Assembly: GCA_016191785.1 (NCBI GenBank) | Contig: JACPVJ010000119.1 | Span: 105,460 to 169,459, forward strand | DNA: 64,000 nucleotides | Source of the DNA: Myxococcales bacterium | Lineage (GTDB): Bacteria > Myxococcota_A > Polyangia > Polyangiales > Polyangiaceae | Direction of reading: 5' to 3' | In this document: positions 1 through 8,312 of the stretch, piece by piece | How the letters are laid out: the number at the start of each line of letters is the position of its first letter | Numbering within the stretch: the first letter of the stretch is position 1 | The notes under the pieces: model-generated | Databases searched by the model: none | The model's input: the letters and a program-made list of their open reading frames with translations, nothing else | What the model was told of the DNA's origin: nothing | Position numbers and translations under genes: made by a program

Positions 1-402
1 GTAAAGCACCGCGTCCGGGGGAACGTCGAAGCTCAAACGCGGTCGCAGCGCCCCCTGACTGGTGATCCCCTCGATCGGCGCGCGGCGTGCCCCGTCCACC
101 GCGCGGATCTGGACCGGGCTGCCGGCTGGGACGGAGTAGCTGCGGCCTTGATCGTCCACCAGCGTGAACCCACTCGAGACGATCAGTGGCTCGGCCGACG
201 CCTCCGCGATGCTCGCCTCGACCGAGTCGCCGAGGCGGACCCACGGAGCTTCGCCGACGACGCGGAGCGAGAGCGCGGGTGGAGCCAGGTCGACCCGAGC
301 CGTCTCGCGGCTCGACTCGATGCGGTAGCCCACGAGGCAGAGCGCGGTGAGCGCCGCGAGCGCGAGGAGCACCGCCAGCACACCCAGACCGTAGCACGGC
401 AC
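1..402 (-). CDS. Membrane-anchored hypothetical protein (3' end cut by window edge)
   Basis: A reading frame runs leftward from a GTG at 402 to the window edge, giving 134 codons without a stop. The start has a strong ribosome-binding site (GGGGGAG, 6 nt before the GTG). The first ~25 residues are one hydrophobic segment rich in Leu, Ala and Val, followed by Tyr-Arg. The remainder looks like an extracytoplasmic beta-rich domain with alternating Val, Ser and Asp. I read it as a single-pass inner-membrane protein facing the periplasm. It begins 22 bp after the acyl-CoA dehydrogenase stop on the same strand, so the two are probably co-transcribed. No family is recognised, and the frame is too short for the computed ORF list because it begins with GTG. 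Confidence 0.6.
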   Translation of the reverse strand, partial: MPCYGLGVLAVLLALAALTALCLVGYRIESSRETARVDLAPPALSLRVVGEAPWVRLGDSVEASIAEASAEPLIVSSGFTLVDDQGRSYSVPAGSPVQIRAVDGARRAPIEGITSQGALRPRLSFDVPPDAVLY

Positions 403-424
403 GCCGCGCTCCCCCGGCGGCGCA

Positions 425-1666
425 CTACTCGTAGATCTTCTCGCCCTCGGCCTGGGCCTCGTGGGCGTCGGCCTCGACGTTGCGGACGCTGCCGGTGCGC
501 GCGTGCTCGGCGTACCACTCGTGGGCGATGATCATGCTCATCACCTCGTTGGTGCCCGTCCAGATCGACGCCAGCCCCAGATCGCGGACGATGCGCTCGA
601 TCGGGAAGACGTTGGTGTAGCCGATGCCCCCCATGACCTGCATCGCGTCGCGCGCGACCTTCTGACAGCTCTCGGTGACGAAGCGCTTGGTCTCGCTGAC
701 CAGGCGGCGAATCAGAGCCGGGTCGCTCCCGCGGTCGACCGAGACGGCGGTGGTGTAGACCAGCGACCGACAGGCATCGAGCAGCATGGCCGACTCGGCG
801 ATCTGGAAGCTGACGCCCTGGAAGCGGTGGATGGGCTGGCCGAATGCCTTGCGCTTGGTGCTGTAGGTGCCGGCCAGCTCGAGGGCGGGGCGCGCCGCGC
901 CGATGGTCATGGCCGCCGTGCCGAGCCGCTCGGGGATCATCATCGTGTTGAACACGTCGAACGCGCCGTCGACGCGGCCGAGCACGTTCGCCTTGGGCAC
1001 GCGCACGCCGTTGAACACCAGGCGCCCGGTGCCGCCTCCGCGGCAGCCCATCAGCCCGTACTGATAGGCGACGTGCACGCCCGGGCCGCGGTCGACGATG
1101 AAGCAGGTGATGGCCTGATGCGACTTGGCCTTGGGGTCGGGGTTGGTGCGGGCGTAGACCAAGAAGTAGTCCGCGCCCTCGGCCCCGACGATGAAGCGCT
1201 TCTGACCGTTCAGCACGAAGTGGTCCCCGCGGTCTTCGGCGGTGGTCGACGTGCCGAAGAAGTCGGAGCCCCCGCGGGGCTCGGTCAGGCACTCTGCGGC
1301 GAACAGCTCGCCGGCCAAGAGCGGCTTCACGTACCTGGCCTTCTGCTCGGCGTTGCCGTGCAGCACGATGGCGTCGCACACCAGATCGGCGCCGACCCCG
1401 AACACGCACGCGAAGATGTAGCCGAGCGCGCCGACCTCCTCCATCACCATGGTGCTGGACACCCAGTCCATGCCGCGGCCCCCGACCTCGCGCGGGTGAC
1501 GACAGCCCAAGAGGTTGCGGCGGGCGGCCTCTTTCAGGAACTCTTTCGGGAAGCGCACCTTGTCCTGGTCCATGTCCAAGATCAGCTCGCGCGGGACCCA
1601 GCGCACGAGATCGCGGACCTCTTGCCGGAGCTGCTTTTGTGCGTCGGACAGCAGAAAATCGTACAT
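425..1666 (-). CDS. Acyl-CoA dehydrogenase family protein
   Basis: FAD-dependent enzyme expected to introduce a 2,3-double bond into an acyl-CoA thioester and pass electrons to ETF. The 413 residues show the family order: helical N-domain, central beta-domain (LTEPRGGSDFF near residue 125; LNGQKRFI near 153), then the helical C-domain (KRKAFGQPI near 272; MQVMGGIGYTNVF near 343). The start chosen is the ATG at 1666, with GGGAG upstream, rather than an in-frame start 30 nt earlier. The usual C-terminal catalytic Glu (YEGT in medium-chain enzymes) is replaced by WTGT near residue 370. A Glu in PERL at about residue 246 sits where isovaleryl-CoA and long-chain dehydrogenases keep their base. This suggests a branched- or long-chain-type arrangement, but the substrate cannot be read from sequence. 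Confidence 0.9.
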   Translation of the reverse strand: MYDFLLSDAQKQLRQEVRDLVRWVPRELILDMDQDKVRFPKEFLKEAARRNLLGCRHPREVGGRGMDWVSSTMVMEEVGALGYIFACVFGVGADLVCDAIVLHGNAEQKARYVKPLLAGELFAAECLTEPRGGSDFFGTSTTAEDRGDHFVLNGQKRFIVGAEGADYFLVYARTNPDPKAKSHQAITCFIVDRGPGVHVAYQYGLMGCRGGGTGRLVFNGVRVPKANVLGRVDGAFDVFNTMMIPERLGTAAMTIGAARPALELAGTYSTKRKAFGQPIHRFQGVSFQIAESAMLLDACRSLVYTTAVSVDRGSDPALIRRLVSETKRFVTESCQKVARDAMQVMGGIGYTNVFPIERIVRDLGLASIWTGTNEVMSMIIAHEWYAEHARTGSVRNVEADAHEAQAEGEKIYE

Positions 1667-1781
1667 GCGCGTCTCCCGAGCACTCGGATACGCCACGTGT
1701 CACGGCAACGCCAGCGTGACGTGCTTCCGGGGCCTGCTCGGTGCCCGCGACCGACAGGTACCCGGCGCGGGCTTTCGGCGC

Positions 1782-1787
1782 TAGCCT
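1782..1787 (+). promoter_or_regulatory. Putative -10 box, leaderless promoter
   Basis: TAGCCT, 7 nt upstream of the ATG at 1795. It matches the TAnnCT pattern before several other starts in this window. No convincing -35 element is seen. Confidence 0.4.
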
Positions 1788-1794
1788 GTCTGGT

Positions 1795-2430
1795 ATGAGG
1801 CGCCTCGGATGGGTGTTGGTCTCGTGCGTGCTCTTCGCCTGCGGTGAGGACTCGGAGGGCGACGGGACCGCGACGGGTGGAGCGGGTGGTGCTGGGACCG
1901 GTGGTGCATCTGGTGGCGGAGCCGGTGGAGCATCCGGCGGTGGCGCCGGCGGTGGCAGCGCCGGGAGCGGCGGCGGACAGGCGGGATCGGGCGGGTCGGC
2001 CAGCGGTGGAGCACCGAGCGGTGGTGGAGCACCGAGCGGTGGTGGAGCACCGAGCGGTGGTGGAGCACCGAGCGGTGGTGGTGGCTCGAGCAGTGGCACG
2101 ACGGTGGCGTGCGGCCCGCTCACCTGCAACGTGCCTCAGACCTTCTGCTGCAACTTCTACAACCAGCCCGACCACTGCATGTCTCCGGGAGCGAGCTGCG
2201 GGTACGGCGTCGACATTGCTTGCGACGGGCCCGAGGACTGCACCGGCGGCGCGGTCTGCTGCGGGGAGCTCTTCATCCAGGGCTCGAACAAGTCGTATCA
2301 GAGCTTCACCTGTCAGGCCTCGTGCACGGGCAGCGGCAAGCGCGTGATCTGCGGCGCCAGCGGCACCTGTCCGGGCACCGGGAAGTGCGGCGCGAGCGAG
2401 ATCTTGCCGGAGTACAAGGACTGCAAGTGA
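1795..2430 (+). CDS. Cys-rich lipoprotein with Gly-rich linker
   Basis: A 211-residue surface lipoprotein. The ATG at 1795 gives a classic signal (MRRLGWVLVSCVLFAC) with lipobox LFAC at residues 13-16. A ~90-residue Gly/Ser/Ala linker follows, containing four 18-bp repeats that encode GGAPSG. The C-terminal ~110 residues carry about 20 cysteines, including paired FCC and VCC, consistent with a disulfide-bonded extracellular domain. A TAGCCT -10-like box ends 7 nt before the ATG, which suggests a leaderless mRNA. It faces away from the acyl-CoA dehydrogenase. No function is assigned; tethering a small Cys-rich domain on a flexible arm is typical of myxobacterial outer-surface lipoproteins. Confidence 0.75.
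   Translation: MRRLGWVLVSCVLFACGEDSEGDGTATGGAGGAGTGGASGGGAGGASGGGAGGGSAGSGGGQAGSGGSASGGAPSGGGAPSGGGAPSGGGAPSGGGGSSSGTTVACGPLTCNVPQTFCCNFYNQPDHCMSPGASCGYGVDIACDGPEDCTGGAVCCGELFIQGSNKSYQSFTCQASCTGSGKRVICGASGTCPGTGKCGASEILPEYKDCK
2005..2076 (+). repeat. 18-bp tandem repeat (4 copies) encoding GGAPSG
   Basis: Four in-frame copies of an 18-bp unit (GGTGGTGGAGCACCGAGC) inside the lipoprotein linker. Near-identity at the DNA level suggests recent slippage expansion. Confidence 0.85.
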
Positions 2431-2485
2431 GCCACCCCGGAGGGTGACGCAGGAAGGGCGGGCCGACGGCGGTCGTAGGACGGCC

Positions 2486-4660
2486 GTGAAGCTCTGGCCC
2501 GTGCTCAGCCTGCTGGTCGCCACGGCCTGCATGCAGGGCCTGCCCCCTGACCTGCCGCGCCGACCGATCGTTGCCCGCGCGGCGCCGGCCAGCTCGGTCG
2601 CGGAAGCGCTGCCGCCGCCGGCGCCCCCGCCCGAGCCGGTGCTCGTGCCGCAGACCGGTCACGTGACGCAGGTCTGGTCAGTGGCGTTTCATCCGAACGG
2701 GCGCCTGCTGGCGACGGGCGGCTTCGATCACACGCTCTGCCTCTGGAGCGTGGACGGCGGGCTGATCGCTCAGCTGACCGGGCACCACGAGGCGCTGAAG
2801 CGTGTCGCATGGAGCGCCGACGGCAAGACCTTGGTCTCGGTGGCGCGTGACTCCCAGGTCATCGTCTGGGATCTCGCGCGCTTCGTCCCTCGGCGCGTGA
2901 TCGACCACCCGGCCTTCGACGTGGCGATCAGCTCGGACGGTAAGCGCGTCTTCGTGGTGGGCCCGAAGACCGAGGTGACCGTTTACGACTCGTCGAGCGG
3001 CAAGCTCGTGGCGGTGGCAGGAACACCCAACGACGAAGGACGCCAGCTCTTGAGCGTCACACTCTCGGAGGACGACCAGACCCTGCTCACCGGCGGGCTC
3101 GACGGGAGCTTCCACGTGTGGGACGCGAAGAAGCTCCGGGTGCGCGCGAAGGTCCCGGGCCGCGTGAAGGGCGGTGCGTTCTCTGCCGACGGTCGACTGG
3201 CCCTGTCGACCGAAGACGGCGTGGTGCTGGCCGATCGGCAGTCGGGCGGGGTACTGAAGCGCTTGGCGCCGGTCGCGTCACCCGGAAAGCCGCACTTCAG
3301 TCGGGACGGCCGGCGCCTGTTCGTGGGCTCGGGGACGAACGTGGTGGTGATCGACGCCGACACGGGGAAGACGCTCCGCAAGTTCCCGGTGGGGATCCTC
3401 GAATCGATGGGCGCGAGCCCCGACGGTTCACTGGTCGCCACCGGCAACGACGACGCCCAGGTGCGCGTGTGGAGCGCCGACACGGGCGCGCCAGTGCGTG
3501 GCCTGGGCTCGCCTTGGGGCGAGGTGACCGCCGCCGCCTTCGATCCGAAGGGCGAGCACATCGCGACCGCCGCGGCGGGCTGGGTCGACGTGTGGCACGC
3601 GTCGAGCGGGAAGATCGTGCAGCGCTTTCGAGCGAAGCAGAGAGAGGTCGGTCCGCCGACGTGGTCCCCCGACGGCGCGCTCCTTTCGGCGAGCGTCGCC
3701 CATGGGGTGGTGTCGGTCTGGGACGCGACCCGGGGCGTCACCCTAGGCCAGATCGGTGCCCCGAGCCGCGACGACTGGACGGCGCGCGTCGCCTTCGCTC
3801 CCGACTCGCGCCGGGTGGCCATGCTCCACGCGGGCCGGCTCTCGCTCTGGGATCGCGACCGGCAGAAGACCGTGAAGGCGGTCGCGACGGGCGTCACGTT
3901 TGCGGCAAACGTGGCGTGGAGCGGCCCCGTGATCGCCATCGGCGGCTCGGGCGGCGTCGAGCTGTACGACGCCGCGAGCCTGAAGTTGCTACGCACCCTC
4001 GACCCTCAGCGCCGCGTCGAAGCGCTAGCGTTCTCGTCGGACGGCAAGACGCTGATCAGCACGGCCAGCCAGAGCATCAGCCTCTGGGAGGTGGGCTCGG
4101 GTCGGCTCTTGCACCAGATCGAGGGGCGCACGCTGCACGCGGACCCAGCTCTGTCGCCCGACGGCACCCAGGTGGCCTTCCCGAATCTCCAGCGTGGCGT
4201 GAGCCTCTGGCGCGGTGGCGCCCCCGTCGAGGTGTTGCGCGGGTCGAGCGCCATCCGTCAGCTCCGCTTCAGCCCCGACGGCAAGCATCTGGCGGTGGCC
4301 AGCGACGACAGCCTGATCCGCGTGATCGAGGTCGCCAGCGGCAAGCTCGAGCGCAGCCTGTCGGGCCACGAGGCGCGCATCTGGAGCATGGAGTGGCACC
4401 TGGACGGAAAGGTGCTGCTCGGCGCGAGCCACCAAGCCCGCCTTCACCGTCTCACCGACGGGCGCACGCTGACGCTGCGCGCGCGCTTCGACCGCAAAGC
4501 AGGGGTCGTGCACTCCACCGACGGCCAGTTCATGGGCGACCCGGACGCGTGGCAGCTGCTCCAGGTGCGCTCGGGCGCAGGCCTGTGGCAGGCGAGCCTG
4601 AGCGCGGTGGGAAAGGACCGCGAGCGCCCGACGCTGCTGGCCGAGCTGTGGCGACCCTGA
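2486..4660 (+). CDS. WD40-repeat lipoprotein
   Basis: A 724-residue protein built almost entirely of WD40-type blades after a lipoprotein signal. The start chosen is the GTG at 2486, preceded by GTAGGA; it yields VKLWPVLSLLVATAC with the lipid-accepting Cys at residue 15. A Pro/Ala linker leads into about a dozen ~40-residue units with recurring SPDGKxL and xVWD/LWD endings, for example FHPNGRLLATGG near residue 75. This predicts one or two beta-propellers displayed at an outer face of the envelope as a protein-binding platform. A second WD40 lipoprotein lies at 50672-51976. No catalytic domain is visible. Confidence 0.85.
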   Translation: MKLWPVLSLLVATACMQGLPPDLPRRPIVARAAPASSVAEALPPPAPPPEPVLVPQTGHVTQVWSVAFHPNGRLLATGGFDHTLCLWSVDGGLIAQLTGHHEALKRVAWSADGKTLVSVARDSQVIVWDLARFVPRRVIDHPAFDVAISSDGKRVFVVGPKTEVTVYDSSSGKLVAVAGTPNDEGRQLLSVTLSEDDQTLLTGGLDGSFHVWDAKKLRVRAKVPGRVKGGAFSADGRLALSTEDGVVLADRQSGGVLKRLAPVASPGKPHFSRDGRRLFVGSGTNVVVIDADTGKTLRKFPVGILESMGASPDGSLVATGNDDAQVRVWSADTGAPVRGLGSPWGEVTAAAFDPKGEHIATAAAGWVDVWHASSGKIVQRFRAKQREVGPPTWSPDGALLSASVAHGVVSVWDATRGVTLGQIGAPSRDDWTARVAFAPDSRRVAMLHAGRLSLWDRDRQKTVKAVATGVTFAANVAWSGPVIAIGGSGGVELYDAASLKLLRTLDPQRRVEALAFSSDGKTLISTASQSISLWEVGSGRLLHQIEGRTLHADPALSPDGTQVAFPNLQRGVSLWRGGAPVEVLRGSSAIRQLRFSPDGKHLAVASDDSLIRVIEVASGKLERSLSGHEARIWSMEWHLDGKVLLGASHQARLHRLTDGRTLTLRARFDRKAGVVHSTDGQFMGDPDAWQLLQVRSGAGLWQASLSAVGKDRERPTLLAELWRP

Positions 4661-5107
4661 TCACAGCTTGAACACGAACAGGTCGGCTTCCGGGTCGAGC
4701 GCCACGAACAAGGCCTCGTGGGCGTTGGACGGGGCGGCCTCACCCGTCTTGAGCGGCCACGCCAGGAACGCGCCGTCGTGATCGGGCGAGAGCATCACCG
4801 CCACGCGCACCGCGTGGTGGCGAACCCGCGCCTGGGGCTCGGCCCCCGCTGGCTCGTTCGAGGGCGGGGCCGGTGGCGGCAAGGTGCGAGGGATCTCGAG
4901 CACGCCGCGGAGCTCGGCGGCGGCCTTCGCGAGCTCGACGGCCCGCAGGTCGGCGCTGGCCTCGGCCGCGGCCTCGGCGGCGCGGCGAACCCACGAGAGC
5001 GCGGCGCGCTTGTCGCCCTGAGTCCAGACCGCGTGCGCCGTCTCGAGGGCCCAGCGCACGTCGTCTGCGTCTTCGGGCTTGGCTTCGGGTAACGCGTGAG
5101 TGTTCAT
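4661..5107 (-). CDS. Small helical-repeat hypothetical protein
   Basis: A 148-residue soluble protein. The first ~70 residues are strongly helical (AHAVWTQGDKRAALSWVRRA), resembling a short TPR hairpin. A Pro-rich hinge then leads to a small beta-rich tail ending LFVFKL. The stop abuts the WD40 gene stop tail-to-tail with no gap. It lies 21 bp downstream of the MlaE-type gene on the same strand, so it is probably the last gene of that operon. The function is unknown; a partner or scaffold role is only an inference. Confidence 0.7.
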   Translation of the reverse strand: MNTHALPEAKPEDADDVRWALETAHAVWTQGDKRAALSWVRRAAEAAAEASADLRAVELAKAAAELRGVLEIPRTLPPPAPPSNEPAGAEPQARVRHHAVRVAVMLSPDHDGAFLAWPLKTGEAAPSNAHEALFVALDPEADLFVFKL

Positions 5108-5128
5108 CTTGCCCGACCCCGATCGATA

Positions 5129-5938
5129 TCACAGGGCGGTCAGCCAGTCGGTGATGAAGTAGTTGGCGATCAAGAGCGCCACCGCGCTCTGGACCACTGC
5201 GCGGGTGGTGGCCAGGCCCACACCCCGCGCGCCGCCGCTGGCGAAGAAGCCCTGATTGCACGAGATGGCCGAGACCAAGAAGCCGAAGACCGCGGCCTTG
5301 ACCATGCCCATCCAGAAGTCCTTCAGCTCGAGGTAGCGCTCGATGTTGGCGACGAACACGCCCGGGTCCACGCTGAGCCATTTGACCGCGACGATCCACG
5401 CCCCGACCATGCCGACGCAGCCGTAGAGCACGCAGAGCAGGGGTCCCATCAGCACCGCCGCCAGCATGCGCGGCGAGAGCAGGTACTGGATCGGGCTCAC
5501 GCCCATGGTCACGAGCGCATCGAGCTGCTCGGTCACGCGCATGTTCCCGAGCTCGGCCGCCATGGCGCTGCCCGCCCGGGCCGTGATCATCAGCGCGCTG
5601 AACACCGGAGCGATCTCCCGCGCCAGCGAGATGGCGACGATCGCGCCGACGCTGCCCTCGGCGCTGAACTGACGCAGGCTGTTGACGGTCTGCAGCGCCA
5701 GCACCATGCCGCTGAAGATCCCGGTGAGCGAGACGATGAACACCGACTGCACGCCGATGAAGTCCATGGCCGCGAGCAGCTGGCCGAGGCGATACGGCGG
5801 ACGGAGCATCCAGGTGAGCGTGCGCACGGTCAGGAGCACGAACTGCCCGATGGCCTCGATGGTGGCGAGCGGCCCTTTGAAGAGGCCGCGGAGCACGCTC
5901 TCTCCGGCTTCCGTCGGTTCCGCTGCTGCCACGGCCAT
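5129..5938 (-). CDS. mlaE: MlaE/YrbE-family ABC transporter permease
   Basis: A 269-residue integral inner-membrane permease of the MlaE family, which moves phospholipids between the membranes of Gram-negative cells. Visible hallmarks are ~5 hydrophobic segments, the conserved core EIAPVFSALMITARAGSAMA near residues 108-127, and the family signature ELGNMRVTEQLDAL just after it. The length matches the family (~260). The usual neighbours mlaF (ATPase) and mlaD are absent; instead it follows tsaE by 14 bp and precedes a small helical protein. The ATPase is presumably encoded elsewhere. The symbol reflects family membership, not proven orthology. Confidence 0.9.
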   Translation of the reverse strand: MAVAAAEPTEAGESVLRGLFKGPLATIEAIGQFVLLTVRTLTWMLRPPYRLGQLLAAMDFIGVQSVFIVSLTGIFSGMVLALQTVNSLRQFSAEGSVGAIVAISLAREIAPVFSALMITARAGSAMAAELGNMRVTEQLDALVTMGVSPIQYLLSPRMLAAVLMGPLLCVLYGCVGMVGAWIVAVKWLSVDPGVFVANIERYLELKDFWMGMVKAAVFGFLVSAISCNQGFFASGGARGVGLATTRAVVQSAVALLIANYFITDWLTAL

Positions 5939-5952
5939 ACCCAGCGTGAGAC

Positions 5953-6423
5953 CTAACCGCTTTGGGCCAATTCCGCCAGAATTCCCCCGGAACGCGGCCC
6001 GGTGGCGCGAAAAGTCGCGTGCCGCGGCCCGAGGCCGAGCGTGAGGATCAGGGCGTCTCCGCCCAGAACTGCGACGTGCGGCTCACCCCACTCGACCACC
6101 ACCAGCCGACCCTCGTCGCGCTGATGATCGAGCCCCAGGGCTTGCACCTCTTTGGCGCTGCTCAAGCGATAGACGTCGGCGTGCGCCAGCGGTGGGCGGG
6201 TGTCGTGCTCCACCACCAGCGCGAACGTGGGGCTGGTGACCGCGACCGAGTGCGGCAGCCCGAGCGCGCGGCACAGTGCGCGGACGAAGAAGGTCTTGCC
6301 TGCGCCCAGCTCGCCGCTGAGCACCAGCAGATCGCCCGGGCGGAGCAGCGGCGCGAGCTTCGCCGCCAGCCGAGTGGTGGCTCGACGGGTCGGTAGCAGA
6401 ACGTCGATGCTCGGCGAGCTCAT
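5953..6423 (-). CDS. tsaE: tRNA threonylcarbamoyladenosine biosynthesis ATPase TsaE
   Basis: TsaE is the ATPase that works with TsaD and TsaB to make t6A at position 37 of ANN-decoding tRNAs. The 156-residue product has the P-loop GELGAGKT near residues 37-44, the family motif HADVYRL near residue 88, and the VVVEWGEP motif near residue 112. All are expected for an intact, full-length enzyme. The ATG (6421-6423) overlaps the TGA of the upstream LpoA-like gene as ATGA, indicating translational coupling. Confidence 0.93.
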   Translation of the reverse strand: MSSPSIDVLLPTRRATTRLAAKLAPLLRPGDLLVLSGELGAGKTFFVRALCRALGLPHSVAVTSPTFALVVEHDTRPPLAHADVYRLSSAKEVQALGLDHQRDEGRLVVVEWGEPHVAVLGGDALILTLGLGPRHATFRATGPRSGGILAELAQSG

Positions 6424-8261
6424 GGCTTCCGACCCCAGATCACCGTGCCCAGCGTCCGTGGCAGGACCCGTTTGCCAGCGAAACCGCGCTGGTCGCTGGA
6501 CCACAGATCGGCGCTGGCGCGGCCGAGCCCGTCGGCGGCGCGCCGGTGCAGATCGGTGACCGCTCGCGCATCGTCCACGCGCGAAAGCGGCAGCTCGGCG
6601 AGCGCCACCTTGGCGAGCAGCGCCGCGTCGTGACCGAGGGTCGTGAACCAGCTCGGGGCGTGCCCCGACCGCGCGACGAGCCGCTCGAGGGACTCGGGCG
6701 CCGGGGTCCCTTTGCGGTGCGGGAACGCGCCGGCCGAGACGGCGAAGCGCGGTTGCGCGGGCTCGAGCTGGTCGAACAGCTCGCCCGCCTCGAGCCCCAG
6801 GCCGAGCGTGACGCGCCGCCCGGTCTCTTGCGATTCCCGCGCGACGTCCCGGGCGCAGGCGGCGTTTCCCGAGACCAGGACGCCGTCGATGCGATCGCGC
6901 TTCCAGGTCTGCACCGGGAAGCGTGGCTGGCCCGCGGCGCTGGGCTCGACGTCGCACGCGACGCCCCGGGAGCCGACCTCGACCGGTCGGTCCAAGGTCA
7001 GCGCGCGCGCCCCCGCGCCGAGCGCCTCGGCCTCGCGCTCGGGGGTCTCGCCGACGACTCGCTCTTGGCCGCCGCCGCCGGGCGCGTGCGCGAGCAAGAG
7101 CACCGGGATCCCGGTGTTCGCCGAGTACTTCGCGGCCGCCGCGGCGGTCGTCGGGTCGACGCCGGCGATCAAGATCGCGGCGCCTTCGCCGGCCAGCGCG
7201 GCCAGCGCGCGCGGAACCCCGTGAGCGGACCCGTCGTCTTCGCTGGTGAAGAGCTGCACCGCCTCGCCGTCGGCGGCCGACGCGGGCAGGCCGAGGGCCC
7301 GTGCCACACCCGCCACGACCTCTGCCGAGCGCCGGCGTTGGTCCAAGGTGCCGACGCTGAGCACCAACCCGAGGGATCGGCCGACGATGCGTGGCAGCAC
7401 GGAACCCGATGCCGCGATCAGCGCCAGCTCTTGGCCGCGCTTGCCTCTGCGGAACCAGGGCAAGCCGGTGTCGAGCAGATCGCGCGCCAGCTGCCCGTCG
7501 CTCCGCTCGATGGCGACGTCGGTCAGGCGCTCGGCCATGAGCGGCAGCATGAAGTCGCGGGCGCGCTCCCGGTCGGGGTTGGCGTTCACGGCGCCCTTTT
7601 CGCTCGCGAGCTCGGTGAACGTGCGGAACAAGGGCTCCGGAGCAACCTGACGGATCAGTTCGAGCACGCGCCCGCGGACCGCGTCGCGCTCTTCCGGAGC
7701 GGTCTCGGCCAACCAGTCGCGCATCGCCCGAAGCGCCGAGGCCGGGCGGCGGGCCCCGAGCGCTGCCGTCACCCGCTGCTCGCCGAACAGGAACCGCTCG
7801 TCGGGGTCGATGATCTTCCCCTCTAGGGGCAAGAGCACACTGAGCGCCTGATCGGCCTTGCCCTCGCGGAGCAAGATGGCGGCTTCGACCACCGCAGCAA
7901 AGTCCCGGGTCGCGCCGCTCGGGCCTGAACGCACCTGCTTCACCAGCGCGCGAGCCTCGTGGACACGGCCGCGCTGCACGTACAGAAAGGCCAAATACAC
8001 CCGGGCCACCCGCGCACGACCGTCGTCCGGATGACGCTCGACGAAGGCGCGGAGCAACGGCTCGAGTCGTCCGCGCTCGCTGGGTCGTGACGCGGTCCAG
8101 CGCCGATGGATCTCGCGAAACTCGTGCTGCGCGGCGGCCGAGGCTGCAACGCTCGCTTCCGGCGCGTGTCCACCTGTCGAGGCCCCGCCGCACGCGGTGG
8201 CGGCGAGAGCGGCGAGAGTGAAAAACTCTGGCGCGGACAGAAGACGACGACGAGGCATCAT
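6420..8261 (-). CDS. LpoA-like lipoprotein (penicillin-binding protein activator / type I periplasmic-binding fold)
   Basis: A 613-residue lipoprotein: RRRLLSAPEFF is followed by a hydrophobic run and lipobox ATAC (Cys24). Residues ~45-230 form helical TPR-like repeats (ARVARVYLAFLYVQRGRVHEA). Residues ~260-600 resemble a type I periplasmic-binding fold, with alternating strands such as GAAILIAGVDPT and RIDGVLVSGNAA. TPR followed by this fold is the domain order of LpoA, the outer-membrane activator of penicillin-binding protein 1A. An ABC-type ligand receptor is the alternative. Two adjacent ATGs (8261, 8258) are possible starts. It heads the operon with tsaE and mlaE. Confidence 0.72.
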   Translation of the reverse strand: MMPRRRLLSAPEFFTLAALAATACGGASTGGHAPEASVAASAAAQHEFREIHRRWTASRPSERGRLEPLLRAFVERHPDDGRARVARVYLAFLYVQRGRVHEARALVKQVRSGPSGATRDFAAVVEAAILLREGKADQALSVLLPLEGKIIDPDERFLFGEQRVTAALGARRPASALRAMRDWLAETAPEERDAVRGRVLELIRQVAPEPLFRTFTELASEKGAVNANPDRERARDFMLPLMAERLTDVAIERSDGQLARDLLDTGLPWFRRGKRGQELALIAASGSVLPRIVGRSLGLVLSVGTLDQRRRSAEVVAGVARALGLPASAADGEAVQLFTSEDDGSAHGVPRALAALAGEGAAILIAGVDPTTAAAAAKYSANTGIPVLLLAHAPGGGGQERVVGETPEREAEALGAGARALTLDRPVEVGSRGVACDVEPSAAGQPRFPVQTWKRDRIDGVLVSGNAACARDVARESQETGRRVTLGLGLEAGELFDQLEPAQPRFAVSAGAFPHRKGTPAPESLERLVARSGHAPSWFTTLGHDAALLAKVALAELPLSRVDDARAVTDLHRRAADGLGRASADLWSSDQRGFAGKRVLPRTLGTVIWGRKP

Positions 8262-8312
8262 GCGGGTCGCAGAATGTGCTCCGCCAGAGTACTCTTAGCG
8301 CAGGAGAACGAC

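Noticed and set aside
183..2129. 648-codon minus-strand frame across the acyl-CoA dehydrogenase and lipoprotein
   Set aside because: Shadow of real genes in a high-GC sequence; low-complexity Pro/Arg translation and no domain.
3118..4671. 517-codon plus-strand frame inside the WD40 gene
   Set aside because: Arg/Gly-rich frame-shifted shadow of the WD40 lipoprotein.
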